Source: Bacillota bacterium
GTDB lineage: Bacteria > Bacillota > Clostridia > Christensenellales > CAG-138
Length of the DNA: 21,468 bases
Assembly: GCA_023453725.1 (NCBI GenBank)
Contig: JAEXTB010000028.1
Coordinates: 1 to 21,468, forward strand
Reading direction: 5' to 3'
The first letter of the stretch is position 1. Each line of letters begins with the position of its first letter. Below are positions 13,519 through 21,468 of the stretch, piece after piece. Below the pieces are notes generated by a model. The model did no database searches. It was not told where the DNA came from and was given only the letters and a program-made list of their open reading frames with translations. The position numbers and the translations under genes are program-made.

Positions 13519-14622
13519 TCAGACCTTAATCAGCGTATACTCCGACGTACCGATGCCTAGATTTTGAGCATGCTCCACGCCGACGCGCCAGGAGGTCTCC
13601 GGGAACATATCCGTAAAATGGTCCCCATGCGTATGCACGGCTTCACCAAGGAAGCTATTTAAAACCGGTTTCTGGGCGTTCACGGCGTCTGCACACGCAA
13701 CGTCAAGCGCAATGGGATCAAACGAAGCGAACAGGCCGATATCCGGCACGATGGGCGCATCGTTGTAATCGTGGCAGTCGCAGAAGGGGGAAACGTTCAT
13801 CACTAAACTGATATGAAAATGCGGACGATTGTAGAGTACCGCCTTGGCGTACTCCGCAATCTTTTGATTGAGCAGGTTGTTTGCGGAATCTTCCGGGGCG
13901 TAAATGGCGTCCACAGGGCATACGCCCAGGCACATGCCGCAGCCGACACACTTTTCCGGGTCTATGACACATACGCCGGTATCAAACGCTTGGGCCTCGT
14001 GCGCGCAGACCGTGGCGCAGATGCCGCAATTGATGCATACGTCCGGGTCGGCCGCTGCCTTCCCGCTTGAGTGCATGGCCATTTTCCCCGCACGCGAGCC
14101 GCAGCCCATGCCGATGTTTTTGAGCGCGCCGCCAAACCCCGTACACTCGTGCCCCTTGAAGTGGTTAAGGGAAATGAACACATCCGCATCCATAATCGCA
14201 CGGCCTATGCGCGCTTCCGTAAGCAGCTCCGCACCGGGGATGGGAATGCGCACCTCATCCGTGCCCTTTAACCCATCGGCAATCAACACATGGCAGCCGG
14301 TAGAAAAGGGAGAAAAGCCGTTTTCGTATGCGGACGAAATATGATCGAGCGCATTTTTGCGGCGGCCGACATAAAGCGTATTGCAATCCGTCAAAAACGG
14401 TTTGCCGCCAAGCTCGCTCACTAAGTCGGCAACCACTTTGGCATAGTTGGGACGGATATAGGAAACATTGCCGGGCTCTCCGAAGTGGATTTTGATCGCG
14501 GCATATTTGTGCACAAAATCTATTTCCTTGATGCCTGCGGCAATGAGCAATTCCTTGAATTTTGTAAGGAGGCTTTTTCCTCCCGCAACCAGAAGATCCG
14601 AAAAATAAACCTTGGAAGCCAT
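13519..14622 (-). CDS. DUF362 domain protein with two [4Fe-4S] cluster motifs
   Basis: The 367-residue product has an N-terminal and C-terminal DUF362 part (KIHFGEPGNVSYIRP; ISLNHFKGHECTGFGGALKN; GLFASFDPIALDVACADAVN) with a bacterial ferredoxin insert at about residues 190-235: CINCGICATVC and CVGCGMCLGVCP, each a full set of four Cys for a [4Fe-4S] cluster. It is a cytosolic iron-sulfur protein common in anaerobes, presumably redox-active; its substrate is unknown. The ATG at 14622 follows GGGAGG; the frame is open to 14751, but that stretch holds the promoter. It is divergent from the glycine cleavage operon, so an electron-transfer link is possible by position only. Confidence 0.88.
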   Translation of the reverse strand: MASKVYFSDLLVAGGKSLLTKFKELLIAAGIKEIDFVHKYAAIKIHFGEPGNVSYIRPNYAKVVADLVSELGGKPFLTDCNTLYVGRRKNALDHISSAYENGFSPFSTGCHVLIADGLKGTDEVRIPIPGAELLTEARIGRAIMDADVFISLNHFKGHECTGFGGALKNIGMGCGSRAGKMAMHSSGKAAADPDVCINCGICATVCAHEAQAFDTGVCVIDPEKCVGCGMCLGVCPVDAIYAPEDSANNLLNQKIAEYAKAVLYNRPHFHISLVMNVSPFCDCHDYNDAPIVPDIGLFASFDPIALDVACADAVNAQKPVLNSFLGEAVHTHGDHFTDMFPETSWRVGVEHAQNLGIGTSEYTLIKV

Positions 14623-14656
14623 TTGCTTTCCTCCCGTTTTGTAGTTCCTAAAGCCC

Positions 14657-14685
14657 AGTATATCCGCTTTTTTGGGCGGCGCAAA
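14657..14685 (-). promoter_or_regulatory. Promoter for the DUF362 gene
   Basis: On the minus strand TATACT (14657-14662) lies 17 nt from a weak TTTGCG (14680-14685), about 35 nt before the start codon. Confidence 0.45.
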
Positions 14686-14744
14686 GGGGGAATTGGGTTT
14701 AAAATTTAACAGGCTACACTTTGCCACACCGGCTGTATTTTTGC

Positions 14745-14773
14745 TTTTCATTCCGCGCGCTTCTTGGTATACT
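14745..14773 (+). promoter_or_regulatory. Promoter for the glycine cleavage operon
   Basis: TTTTCA (14745-14750) and TATACT (14768-14773) are 17 nt apart, with TGG before the -10. It lies about 35 nt upstream of the first riboswitch aptamer. Confidence 0.6.
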
Positions 14774-14809
14774 ATAGGAAATCCTGTGAAAACAGCATAA
14801 TGTGGATGA

Positions 14810-14973
14810 TGGGAGCGGGAGAGACCGCATTACTTTGCGGCGCCGAAGGGGAAAAGCAAAAACTCTCAGGCAAAAGAACCGGACCCGGACAGACCTCCGG
14901 AAAGCCATCTTACGCGGATGGCGCCGATGGGGCAACCCGATTAAAAAAGGGGAATCTCTCAGGTGCAAAGACG
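14810..14973 (+). ncRNA. Tandem glycine riboswitch (two aptamers)
   Basis: Aptamer 1 (about 14811-14880) shows GGGAGAGACC, GCGGCGCCGAAGGGG and CTCTCAGGCAAAAGAACCGG in the order of the glycine aptamer. After a short linker, aptamer 2 (about 14885-14973) repeats the pattern with GACAGACCTCCGG, GGATGGCGCCGATGGGG and TCTCTCAGGTGCAAAGACGG. It lies between the promoter and gcvT. Known tandem glycine riboswitches upstream of gcv genes bind glycine and allow expression, so excess glycine induces its own degradation. Confidence 0.95.
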
Positions 14974-15008
14974 GAGCGCGCAATTTCTTTTTTGCGCGCT
15001 CTTTTTCT
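14974..15008 (+). terminator. Riboswitch expression-platform terminator
   Basis: GAGCGCGCAA (14974-14983) pairs perfectly with TTGCGCGCTC (14992-15001) and is followed by TTTTTCTTG. It starts right at the 3' edge of aptamer 2 and ends about 40 nt before gcvT, as expected for a transcriptional on-switch. Confidence 0.88.
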
Positions 15009-15046
15009 TGTTCTATTTTGCACATATTGTATGGGGAGGTTCTAAA

Positions 15047-16126
15047 ATGGAGGGTTTACGACAAACGCCGCTGTATGATACACACGTTGCATTGGGCGGC
15101 AAGCTGATTGACTTTGGCGGCTGGGCGCTGCCGGTGCAGTATTCTTCGGTACTTGACGAGCACAAGGCCGTGCGCGAACGTGCGGGGTTGTTTGACGTTT
15201 CTCACATGGGCGAAATCTTTGTGACCGGGAAGGGCGCGCAGGCGTTTCTTGACCATCTTTTAACCAACAACATTGCATCCGTGCTCGCTTCCCGCTGCCG
15301 GTATTCGCCCATGTGCTATCCGGATGGCGGCACGGTGGACGACGTCATCGTCTACAAATTCAGCGAGGAGCGCTACCTTGTGGTGGTCAATGCCTCAAAC
15401 ACGCAAAAAGACTTTGACTGGATGCAAAAGAACGCGGAAGGCTTTGATGTTGTGCTCGACAACCAGTCTCCCGCGTGGGCACAGATCGCGCTGCAGGGCC
15501 CCAAAGCAAACGAAATCTTAGCGCCGCTGTGCGGCGGAGCGCTGCCCGAAAAGAATTATTCATTTTCCGAACTTAAGGTCAACGGCATTCCCGCCATCGT
15601 CTCCCGCACCGGCTACACCGGCGAGGACGGTCTGGAGCTTTACTGCGCCGCAAAGGACGGGGAGCCGCTTTTCAACCTGCTGCTGAATGCGGGAGAGCCT
15701 TATGGCGTACTGCCCTGCGGCCTCGGCGCGCGGGATACGCTGCGCTTTGAAGCGGGCATGCCTCTTTACGGGCATGAACTTTCCAAAGACATCACGCCAT
15801 TGGAAGCGGGGCTTTCATTCGCCATAAAGCCTGATAAAGGTGAATTCATCGGCCGCGAAGCATTCCTTGCCGCGCCCGGACGCGTGCGCATCGGCTTAAA
15901 GCTTACAGACCGCGGCATTGCAAGGGGCGGCGAGGATGTGCTCTTAAACGGCCAAAAGGTCGGCGTCACGACATCCGGCGTGCCTTCCCCGACGCTTGGC
16001 GCAAGCTACGCCATGGCGCTTGTGGATGCGGACGCCGCAAAGGAAGCTGCATTCTCCATCGTGGTGCGCAACAAACCCTTACAGGCCGAACAGGTTTCGC
16101 TGCCGTTTTATAAGCGGAGCAAGTAA
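15047..16126 (+). CDS. gcvT: Glycine cleavage system T protein (aminomethyltransferase)
   Basis: The 359-residue product is full length for GcvT: LRQTPLYDTHVALGGKLIDF, GLFDVSHMGE, the folate-site Asp region (MCYPDGGTVDDVIVYKF), RTGYTGEDGLELY, and GARDTLRFEAGMPLYGHEL. It moves the aminomethyl group from lipoylated H protein to tetrahydrofolate, giving 5,10-methylene-THF and ammonia. The ATG at 15047 follows GGGGAGG; the frame is open back to 14963, but that part is the riboswitch terminator. First gene of gcvT-gcvH-gcvPA-gcvPB, under glycine riboswitch control. Confidence 0.97.
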   Translation: MEGLRQTPLYDTHVALGGKLIDFGGWALPVQYSSVLDEHKAVRERAGLFDVSHMGEIFVTGKGAQAFLDHLLTNNIASVLASRCRYSPMCYPDGGTVDDVIVYKFSEERYLVVVNASNTQKDFDWMQKNAEGFDVVLDNQSPAWAQIALQGPKANEILAPLCGGALPEKNYSFSELKVNGIPAIVSRTGYTGEDGLELYCAAKDGEPLFNLLLNAGEPYGVLPCGLGARDTLRFEAGMPLYGHELSKDITPLEAGLSFAIKPDKGEFIGREAFLAAPGRVRIGLKLTDRGIARGGEDVLLNGQKVGVTTSGVPSPTLGASYAMALVDADAAKEAAFSIVVRNKPLQAEQVSLPFYKRSK

Positions 16127-16134
16127 AAACATAT

Positions 16135-16192
16135 ATTCAGGGGCTTTGCCCCTGAAACCCCACCCAAGGGACACATCCCTTGGGAATCCCAT
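16135..16192 (+). repeat. GC-rich double-hairpin repeat, copy 2 (forward)
   Basis: ATTCAGGGG-CTTTG-CCCCTGAA is followed by ACCCCACC and the stem CCCAAGGG (16163-16170) with CCCTTGGG (16177-16184), then AATCCC. It has the same order as the copy at 8314. It lies between gcvT and gcvH, inside the operon. Confidence 0.75.
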
Positions 16193-16195
16193 TTA

Positions 16196-16253
16196 GGGTT
16201 CCAAGGGTCGTTACGACCCTTGGCGGGTCTGAGGGCAGAGCCCTCAGAGGTAT
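16196..16253 (-). repeat. GC-rich double-hairpin repeat, copy 3 (inverted)
   Basis: Read on the minus strand it gives GAGGGCTCTGCCCTC, then AGACCCGCCAAGGGTCG, TAA, CGACCCTTGG and AACCC: the copy 1 pattern in the opposite orientation to copy 2. The stem CCAAGGGTCG/CGACCCTTGG at 16201-16223 is identical to that at 8342-8364. With copy 2 it forms a near-continuous inverted pair. Confidence 0.78.
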
Positions 16254-16284
16254 CTGATTTAAAATCAACAAGGAGGATATTGTT

Positions 16285-16659
16285 ATGACACCAAACGACC
16301 GCAAGTACACCAAGGAGCATGAATGGGTAATCATCGAGGATGGCAAGGCGCGCCTTGGCATCACGGCGCACGCGCAGGAAGCGCTGGGGGATATCGTGTA
16401 TGTGGAATTGCCGCAGGTTGGAGACACCATCAAGGTCGGGGACAGCTTTGCGGTGGTCGAATCTGTCAAAGCGGTATCCAACGTGTATACGCCCGTGGGC
16501 GGCGAAGTGCTCGAAGTCAACAAGCCGCTTGAAGACGAGCCGGAACGCCTGAACAGCGCGCCGTATGAAGAATTCCTTGCGGTACTTGCGGCAGGCGATG
16601 TGGATGAGGCGGCGCTTTTAACCGCCGCGGAATATGACGCGTTCGTAGCCACGCTTTAA
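16285..16659 (+). CDS. gcvH: Glycine cleavage system H protein
   Basis: The 124-residue product matches GcvH over its whole length: RKYTKEHEWVIIEDGKARLG, ALGDIVYVELPQVGD, and the lipoyl-lysine site VVESVKAVSN (Lys about 62). H protein carries the aminomethyl group on a lipoyl arm between the P, T and L proteins. AAGGAGG lies upstream of the ATG. The 158-nt gap from gcvT is filled by two inverted repeat elements; the gap to gcvPA is 12 nt. Confidence 0.97.
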   Translation: MTPNDRKYTKEHEWVIIEDGKARLGITAHAQEALGDIVYVELPQVGDTIKVGDSFAVVESVKAVSNVYTPVGGEVLEVNKPLEDEPERLNSAPYEEFLAVLAAGDVDEAALLTAAEYDAFVATL

Positions 16660-16671
16660 GGAGAACAATAC

Positions 16672-18009
16672 ATGCGCAGTTATATCCCAAATACACACGA
16701 GGAGCAGCAGGCAATGCTCAAGGCCATAGGGCTAGCGAGCATTGACGATCTGTTCCAGGATATTCCCCATGCAGCGCGGCTTAGCCGCCCGCTTGGCCTC
16801 CCGAAAGGCAAAAGCGAGCAGGAAGTAAGACGGGTATTCAAGACATTTGCAAGCAAGGCAGGGGATCTGCCGCTGTTCCGCGGCGCGGGTGCGTACCGGC
16901 ACTATATTCCATCGGCGGTGGACGCCATGGCATCCCGCTCGGAATTCTATACCGCGTATACGCCCTACCAGCCCGAAATGAGCCAGGGCATGCTGCAGGC
17001 CATATTTGAATACCAGACGCTCATCTGCCAGTTGACCGGTTTGGACGCCTCCAACGCTTCCGTGTATGACGGAGGGTCGGCGTGTGCCGAGGCTATGGTA
17101 ATGCTGCGCGGCATCACACGCAAGAATAAGGTGCTCTATTCCGCCGGGCTCAACCCGGAGTACATCGAACTGTTAAAGACTTACGCACGGTTTGTGGGGT
17201 TCTCCCTTGTGGAACTCCCGCTCACCACCAAAGGCAAGACGGATGCGGACGCGCTCTTAGCAAATTTAGACGGTGCGGCGGGCCTGCTGATGCAAAGCCC
17301 CAACTTCTTTGGTGTTGTAGAGGATATGGAACCTACGGCAGCGTTGCTGCACGAAAAGGGCGCGCTTTTGACCGCTGTTGTCAACCCCATCTCGCTGGGG
17401 CTCATCAAACGCCCGGGTGATTACGGCGCGGATATCGCGGTGGGAGAAGGACAGCCGCTCGGGCTGCCGCTTAGCGTGGGCGGGCCATACCTTGGGTTTA
17501 TGGCCACCAAACAGCAGTACATCCGCCATTTGCCCGGCAGGATCGCCGGGGAAACCGTGGATGGGGACGGCAACCGCGCCTATGTGCTCACATTACAGGC
17601 GCGCGAGCAGCACATCCGCAGGGAAAAGGCTTCCTCCAACATCTGCTCCAACCAGAGCCTGTGCGCGCTGCGCGCTGCCGTCTATCTTGGGGCCATGGGG
17701 CCGCAAGGAATGCGGGAGGTTGCAACCCAATGCCTGCAGAAAGCGCATTATCTCTATGAAGGCATTTGCAGCATACCCGGCATGCACCCAAGATATCAAA
17801 ACACGCCTTTTTTCCATGAGTTCGTCATCGACTGCGACAAAGACGCAGGCATGCTCAATAGCGCCCTCAAAGCGCGCGGCTTTATCGGCGGGCTGCCGCT
17901 GCAGCATTACTACCCGGGAGACAACGGCATCCTGTACTGCGCAACGGAGCAAAACACGCGGGAAGAGCTGGACGCGTTTCTAAACGCCCTCGAGGAGGTG
18001 GCAAAATGA
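16672..18009 (+). CDS. gcvPA: Glycine dehydrogenase (decarboxylating) subunit 1
   Basis: The 445-residue product is the N-terminal half of the P protein, as in organisms with a split enzyme: [58 protein letters not shown], then [13 protein letters not shown]. With subunit 2 it decarboxylates glycine and passes the aminomethyl group to lipoyl-H protein. It starts 12 nt after gcvH behind AAGGAG, and its TGA overlaps the ATG of gcvPB (ATGA), indicating translational coupling of the two subunits. Confidence 0.97.
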   Translation: MRSYIPNTHEEQQAMLKAIGLASIDDLFQDIPHAARLSRPLGLPKGKSEQEVRRVFKTFASKAGDLPLFRGAGAYRHYIPSAVDAMASRSEFYTAYTPYQPEMSQGMLQAIFEYQTLICQLTGLDASNASVYDGGSACAEAMVMLRGITRKNKVLYSAGLNPEYIELLKTYARFVGFSLVELPLTTKGKTDADALLANLDGAAGLLMQSPNFFGVVEDMEPTAALLHEKGALLTAVVNPISLGLIKRPGDYGADIAVGEGQPLGLPLSVGGPYLGFMATKQQYIRHLPGRIAGETVDGDGNRAYVLTLQAREQHIRREKASSNICSNQSLCALRAAVYLGAMGPQGMREVATQCLQKAHYLYEGICSIPGMHPRYQNTPFFHEFVIDCDKDAGMLNSALKARGFIGGLPLQHYYPGDNGILYCATEQNTREELDAFLNALEEVAK

Positions 18010-19493
18010 GAAGCACCGTACCCCTTTTGTTTGAATTGGGCGGGGAACACCGCCGTGCTGCCGACCTGCCGCCGCTCGATGTACCCCAGCTTGACGCGCT
18101 GCTGCCCGAAGATGTCTTGGGCGGCGCGCTGCCTCTGCCTGAACTTTCCGAGGTGGAGCTTGTACGCCACTACATCCGGCTTTCCCGCCGCAACTTTGGC
18201 GTAGACAACGGCACTTACCCGCTCGGCTCCTGCACGATGAAGTATAACCCCAAGATCAACGAAGAGGTCGCAGGCGTCTTCCGGGACCTGCATCCGCTGC
18301 TGGATGGAGAGGACTTGGAAGGCGCGCTTCAGATGATGGCGCAGCTTCAGGGGGCACTCTCTGAGGTTACCGGCATGGATGCGTTTACGCTGCAGCCTGC
18401 GGCCGGGGCACACGGGGAACTGACGGGGCTGATGATCATCAAGGCGTACCATCAGTTACGGAACGATCCCGAACGTACCGAAATGCTTGTGCCGGATTCC
18501 GCGCACGGCACAAACCCCGCTTCCGCCGCGCTTGCAGGCTTTAAAACGGTGGAAATCCCGTCTAACGCCGAGGGCGGCGTGGACGTGGAAGCGTTAAAAG
18601 CACGTGTTTCCAACAGGACTGCGGGCCTAATGCTCACCAACCCCAATACGCTAGGCCTGTTTGATCGCAACATTCTGGAGATCGCCGCGCTTGTACACGA
18701 AGCGGGCGGCCTGCTCTATTATGACGGGGCAAACATGAACGCCATTATGGGCAAGGTGCGCCCGGGCGACATGGGCTTTGACGTGGTACATTTGAACCTT
18801 CATAAGACGTTCTCCACCCCGCACGGCGGCGGTGGGCCGGGCGCTGGCCCGGTGGGCGTAAAAAAGGAACTTATTCCGTTCCTTCCCGCCCCTGTGCTGC
18901 TATTGGGGGAAGACGGCGCCGTACGCGTAGATGCGGAGCGCCCGCTTTCCATTGGCCGCGTAAAGCCGTACTTCGGCAACTTCGGCATATTGGCGCGCGC
19001 CTATGCGTATATCCTATCTCTTGGCGGGGAAGGGCTTACCGCCGCGAGTGAAAACGCGGTACTTAACGCCAACTATGTGCAGCACGGCCTGAAGGAATGC
19101 TATGCGCTGCCGCATGACCGGGTTTGCATGCACGAGTGCGTGGTACAACCGCGCGAGCAGCTTGCAAACGGTGTAAGGACGCTCGACATCGCCAAGGCGA
19201 TCATTGACCGCGGATACCATCCGCCGACCATCTATTTCCCGCTGATTGTACACGAGGCCATGATGTTTGAGCCAACAGAGACGGAGAGCCGGGAAAACCT
19301 GGACCAGCTCATTGCCATTATGTGCGAAATCGCCTATTTGGCGAAGAACGACCCGGACGCGCTACATCAGGCACCGGTGACAACCCCGATCGGCAGGCCG
19401 GATGAAACACGCGCCGCGAGAACGCCTGTGGTGCGGTGGGGGACAAAGTTGAGCGCCCCCTGTGGGGGAAAAAGCGAAGCGAAGTCCCAGTGA
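18006..19493 (+). CDS. gcvPB: Glycine dehydrogenase (decarboxylating) subunit 2
   Basis: The 495-residue product is the catalytic PLP half of the split P protein: [49 protein letters not shown], and the PLP lysine in [18 protein letters not shown] (about residue 270). The normal family end ([16 protein letters not shown]) is followed by 18 extra residues, [17 protein letters not shown] and one more before it, encoded by GC-rich hairpin-forming sequence that continues past the stop. The C-terminal tail therefore looks like intergenic element read in frame. The ribosome site GGAGG lies inside the end of gcvPA. Confidence 0.97.
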   Translation: MRSTVPLLFELGGEHRRAADLPPLDVPQLDALLPEDVLGGALPLPELSEVELVRHYIRLSRRNFGVDNGTYPLGSCTMKYNPKINEEVAGVFRDLHPLLDGEDLEGALQMMAQLQGALSEVTGMDAFTLQPAAGAHGELTGLMIIKAYHQLRNDPERTEMLVPDSAHGTNPASAALAGFKTVEIPSNAEGGVDVEALKARVSNRTAGLMLTNPNTLGLFDRNILEIAALVHEAGGLLYYDGANMNAIMGKVRPGDMGFDVVHLNLHKTFSTPHGGGGPGAGPVGVKKELIPFLPAPVLLLGEDGAVRVDAERPLSIGRVKPYFGNFGILARAYAYILSLGGEGLTAASENAVLNANYVQHGLKECYALPHDRVCMHECVVQPREQLANGVRTLDIAKAIIDRGYHPPTIYFPLIVHEAMMFEPTETESRENLDQLIAIMCEIAYLAKNDPDALHQAPVTTPIGRPDETRAARTPVVRWGTKLSAPCGGKSEAKSQ

Positions 19494-19560
19494 GAAAGGG
19501 CGTGCAAGGACGCGGCTTTGCCGCGACGTAGCACAACCATTTTCGAACTGAGGGAATGTA
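19436..19560 (+). repeat. Possible structured element at the end of gcvPB
   Basis: From GTGGGGGACAAAGTTG onwards the DNA has CCCCC-TGT-GGGGG, a GGGAC...GTCCC pair around it, a GCGAAGCGAAG direct repeat, and CGCGGC-TTT-GCCGCG (about 19511-19525). It overlaps the last 18 codons of gcvPB and the following non-coding stretch. Only one copy is in the window, so its status as a dispersed element is a guess. Confidence 0.35.
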
Positions 19561-19570
19561 ATTTTGCCAA

Positions 19571-19600
19571 AACGGAAGCGGCCCAAAGGGCCGCTTTTGT
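19571..19600 (+). terminator. Intrinsic terminator of the glycine cleavage operon
   Basis: AAGCGGCCC (19576-19584) pairs perfectly with GGGCCGCTT (19588-19596) around AAA and runs into TTTT. Confidence 0.88.
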
Positions 19601-19605
19601 CCCGC

Positions 19606-19634
19606 TTGCGGCGGTAAGCGCGCAACGGTATACT
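19606..19634 (+). promoter_or_regulatory. Promoter for the Crp/Fnr-family gene
   Basis: TTGCGG (19606-19611) and TATACT (19629-19634) are 17 nt apart, about 45 nt before the start codon and just after the gcv terminator. Confidence 0.6.
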
Positions 19635-19677
19635 GTTGGTATCGGAATGGTTGGTTTTCCAACAGAAAGGATGGCGT

Positions 19678-20355
19678 ATGCAGTATCTTCCCGTCCTCAA
19701 ATCCGCTCCAATGTTTCAGTACATAGAAGAAGCAGAGCTATACGGGCTGCTTGGCTGCCTGCACGCAAAGCCGCGCTCCTATGAAAAAGGCGCACTGATT
19801 TTGCGTGCCGGTGATCCCATTACCGGGTTTGGCATGGTGCTGTCCGGCCGCGTACAGGTCACGCGGGAGGATTTATACGGCACGCGCACGCTTTTGACAC
19901 AGCTTGACGTGGGCGACCTCTTTGCAGAAGCGTTCGCGTTTGCAAGCGCGCCGTCTTTACCGGTTTCCGTGGAAGCGGCGTCAGAGTGCGCGGTGCTGTT
20001 TCTAGACCATACGCGCATGCTTTCCCCCTGCGACAATGGCTGCGCGTTCCACACGCAGCTTATCCGCAACATGATGGGCATACTCGCAAAAAAGAACCTG
20101 AGGCTCAACAGCAAAATCCAGCACATTTCCCGCCGTACCACGCGGGAAAAGCTGCTCTCCTTTTTAAACGAGCAGGCGAACATGCACAAAAGCGCGCAGT
20201 TTATCATCCCGTTTGACCGGCAGGAGCTTGCCGATTACTTGTGTGTTGAACGCAGCGCGATGTCTGCCGAGCTTTCGCGGCTACAAAAAGAAGGCGTTTT
20301 GAGTTACCACAAAAGCGCCTTCAAGCTGTATGCAAAGGGCAGGGAAGAGGCTTAG
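19678..20355 (+). CDS. Crp/Fnr-family transcriptional regulator
   Basis: The 225-residue product has an N-terminal cyclic-nucleotide-binding-like beta barrel (about residues 18-115; YEKGALILRAGDPITGFGMV then LSGRVQVTREDLYGTRTLL and VGDLFAEA) and a C-terminal winged helix (about 150-222; RTTREKLLSFLNEQA, then IPFDRQELADYLCVERSAMS). No N-terminal Cys cluster of the FNR type is present, so an oxygen-sensing iron-sulfur centre is unlikely; Cys residues at CDNGC in mid-protein are notable. The ATG at 19678 follows AAAGGA. The target genes are unknown. Its stop codon overlaps that of the convergent WG-repeat gene. Confidence 0.85.
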   Translation: MQYLPVLKSAPMFQYIEEAELYGLLGCLHAKPRSYEKGALILRAGDPITGFGMVLSGRVQVTREDLYGTRTLLTQLDVGDLFAEAFAFASAPSLPVSVEAASECAVLFLDHTRMLSPCDNGCAFHTQLIRNMMGILAKKNLRLNSKIQHISRRTTREKLLSFLNEQANMHKSAQFIIPFDRQELADYLCVERSAMSAELSRLQKEGVLSYHKSAFKLYAKGREEA

Positions 20356-21468
20356 CGGTATAGCTCCAGAAACTCCCCGCTTCTGTCCACAATCCCTACG
20401 ACTCCGCTCTTTTTGACCACCGCGTAATCGAGAAGGAACGGGCCCGCCTCATCATAGACGCAGGGGATGATATGATCGCCCACTTTATCAATGTATCCCC
20501 ACAGACCGTTCGTATCCTGCACAGGCGCACGGCTTTGTGAAAACGGGCCCGCCGCCTGATACCTGGGCTGCACAAGCAACATGCCGCCGGTATTGATGTA
20601 TCCCCACAGTCCGTTCTGTTTGATGGCGGCATAGCCTTCCGAGAAGTTTGCCGCACCCTCGTAAGTCTCCGAAAACGCACGCTTGCGGGATGTGTTGTAA
20701 AACACATATCCATCCCCGGTATCCACCGCGGCGAACCCTTCCTTATAGACGGTTCCAGATTCGCCTTTTAGGGTTGCGATCTTCCTGCCGACTTTATCTA
20801 TGATGTAACGTTTGCCCTCCCCGCTCGCAAATGCCATATCGCTGCCGAACGCGCCCGCCGTATCAAACTGCGGCGTAACGGCCATATCCCCGTCCGGGTC
20901 AATATAGCCAAACGTGGAGTTGGGGCGGACTGCCGCGCGCCCATCCTGAAAATCCCCAACTTCGCGGTAAGCACAGGGAATGGCAAGTTTACCCGCGGTG
21001 TCAATAAAGCCCCATTTATCGTTTTGTGCTACGGCTGCAAGCCCCTCATGAAAAGCGCGGACGTCGTTCCATTGGGGTTCCACCGCCCAAACACCGCTGC
21101 GGGAAAGCAAGCCGTATAAAAGCGCGCCGTTTTGTTCGACAGCGGCAAACGCGTATTGTCCTTGCAGGAAATCAAACGCGCGCAGGAACTGTGGCTGTAT
21201 CACGACCTCACCCTTGGCGTTTTTATAGCCCCAGAGCGAACCGTCCTCATACGGAAAGAGCCTACCTGAGATATCCACATCCTCCGGGATTGACGCGGGG
21301 GAGGGGGTGGGTGAAGGTTCCGCAACAGCCAGTTTCATGGAAGAAGGCGAGGCTGCGGATGCGGGTACCTCCTCCTGCTGCTGCAATACGGAAGCGCCAC
21401 TGCCGGTATACAGCAGAGAAAACAGCAGCACGCCAAAGAATACGGCTGCCGCCGTAATGGGATAATAC
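20352..21468 (-). CDS. WG-repeat protein with N-terminal membrane segment (N-terminus off the window)
   Basis: The frame is open to the right edge, reading YYPITAAAVFFGVLLFSLLY before a Ser/Pro/Ala-rich linker, so the start lies beyond 21468; a GTG at 21431 inside the hydrophobic segment is not convincing. After the linker come about nine WG-type repeats, for example LWGYKNAKGEVVIQPQF, KWGFIDTAGKLAIPCAY, LWGYINTGGMLLVQPRY and LWGYIDKVGDHIIPCVY; two or three are degenerate. WG repeats form beta-rich domains, usually extracellular, of unknown ligand. It is probably anchored by the N-terminal helix with the repeats outside. The TAA at 20352-20354 overlaps the Crp/Fnr gene's TAG. Confidence 0.85.
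   Translation of the reverse strand, partial: YYPITAAAVFFGVLLFSLLYTGSGASVLQQQEEVPASAASPSSMKLAVAEPSPTPSPASIPEDVDISGRLFPYEDGSLWGYKNAKGEVVIQPQFLRAFDFLQGQYAFAAVEQNGALLYGLLSRSGVWAVEPQWNDVRAFHEGLAAVAQNDKWGFIDTAGKLAIPCAYREVGDFQDGRAAVRPNSTFGYIDPDGDMAVTPQFDTAGAFGSDMAFASGEGKRYIIDKVGRKIATLKGESGTVYKEGFAAVDTGDGYVFYNTSRKRAFSETYEGAANFSEGYAAIKQNGLWGYINTGGMLLVQPRYQAAGPFSQSRAPVQDTNGLWGYIDKVGDHIIPCVYDEAGPFLLDYAVVKKSGVVGIVDRSGEFLELYR

Noticed and set aside
14963..15046. Upstream extension of gcvT giving a hydrophobic, signal-like N-terminus
   Set aside because: It is the riboswitch terminator read in frame; GcvT is cytosolic and the ATG at 15047 has a strong ribosome site.
8300..16260. CRISPR array suggested by recurring palindromic repeats
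   Set aside because: Copies are far apart or inverted, with no regular spacers and no cas genes.

Overview
The window looks like chromosomal DNA from an anaerobic, Gram-positive member of the Clostridia. The evidence is strong Shine-Dalgarno sites (GGAGG type), SigA-like promoters (TTGNNN-N17-TATACT), intrinsic terminators after most transcription units, a C-x2-C type ribosomal protein L33, a YhaM-family exonuclease, a split glycine decarboxylase (gcvPA/gcvPB) behind a tandem glycine riboswitch, and a lipoprotein. A Christensenellales-like lineage is possible, but I cannot place it from sequence alone.

Layout. 1-91: start of rpmG on the minus strand, cut by the window edge. 391-1353: divergent yhaM-like HD-domain exoribonuclease. 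1461-6140: a visibly AT-richer minus-strand block of poorly characterised genes: a three-helix membrane protein, a lipoprotein whose reading frame is broken by an in-frame TAG, an unknown 216-residue protein, a DUF4176 protein, and a large repeat protein split into two frames at a run of seven Gs. 6271-8188: an MFS transporter and its ArsR-like regulator, overlapping by 8 bp, with a palindromic operator inside the promoter. 8423-11671: a 1082-residue acyl-AMP ligase, acyl carrier protein and alpha-oxoamine synthase fusion. 11921-12436: a small amidase-domain protein. 12576-13286: deoD purine nucleoside phosphorylase. 13519-14622: a DUF362 bis-[4Fe-4S] protein. 14745-19600: the glycine cleavage operon (promoter, tandem glycine riboswitch, terminator, gcvT, gcvH, gcvPA, gcvPB, terminator). 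19678-20355: Crp/Fnr-family regulator, overlapping tail to tail with a WG-repeat protein that runs off the right edge.

How the parts work together. The gcv genes encode the T, H and split P proteins of glycine cleavage and are probably switched on by glycine through the riboswitch; the L protein (lipoamide dehydrogenase) is not in the window. The tridomain enzyme has its own promoter and terminator and carries every step needed to activate a fatty acid, hold it on a carrier and condense it with an amino acid. It therefore looks like a one-polypeptide entry point to a sphingoid-like or other amino-ketone lipid. The DUF4176 plus repeat-protein pair resembles a type VII secretion accessory/effector locus, but no secretion gene is visible here.

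The most interesting items are the tridomain lipid enzyme, the G7 frameshift in the repeat protein (in exact phase for a -1 slippery heptamer), the amber codon in the lipoprotein gene, and a family of GC-rich double-hairpin intergenic repeats that includes an inverted pair inside the gcv operon. Promoter calls rest on eye-matched hexamers and are tentative. No tRNA, rRNA, CRISPR array or insertion sequence was recognised.
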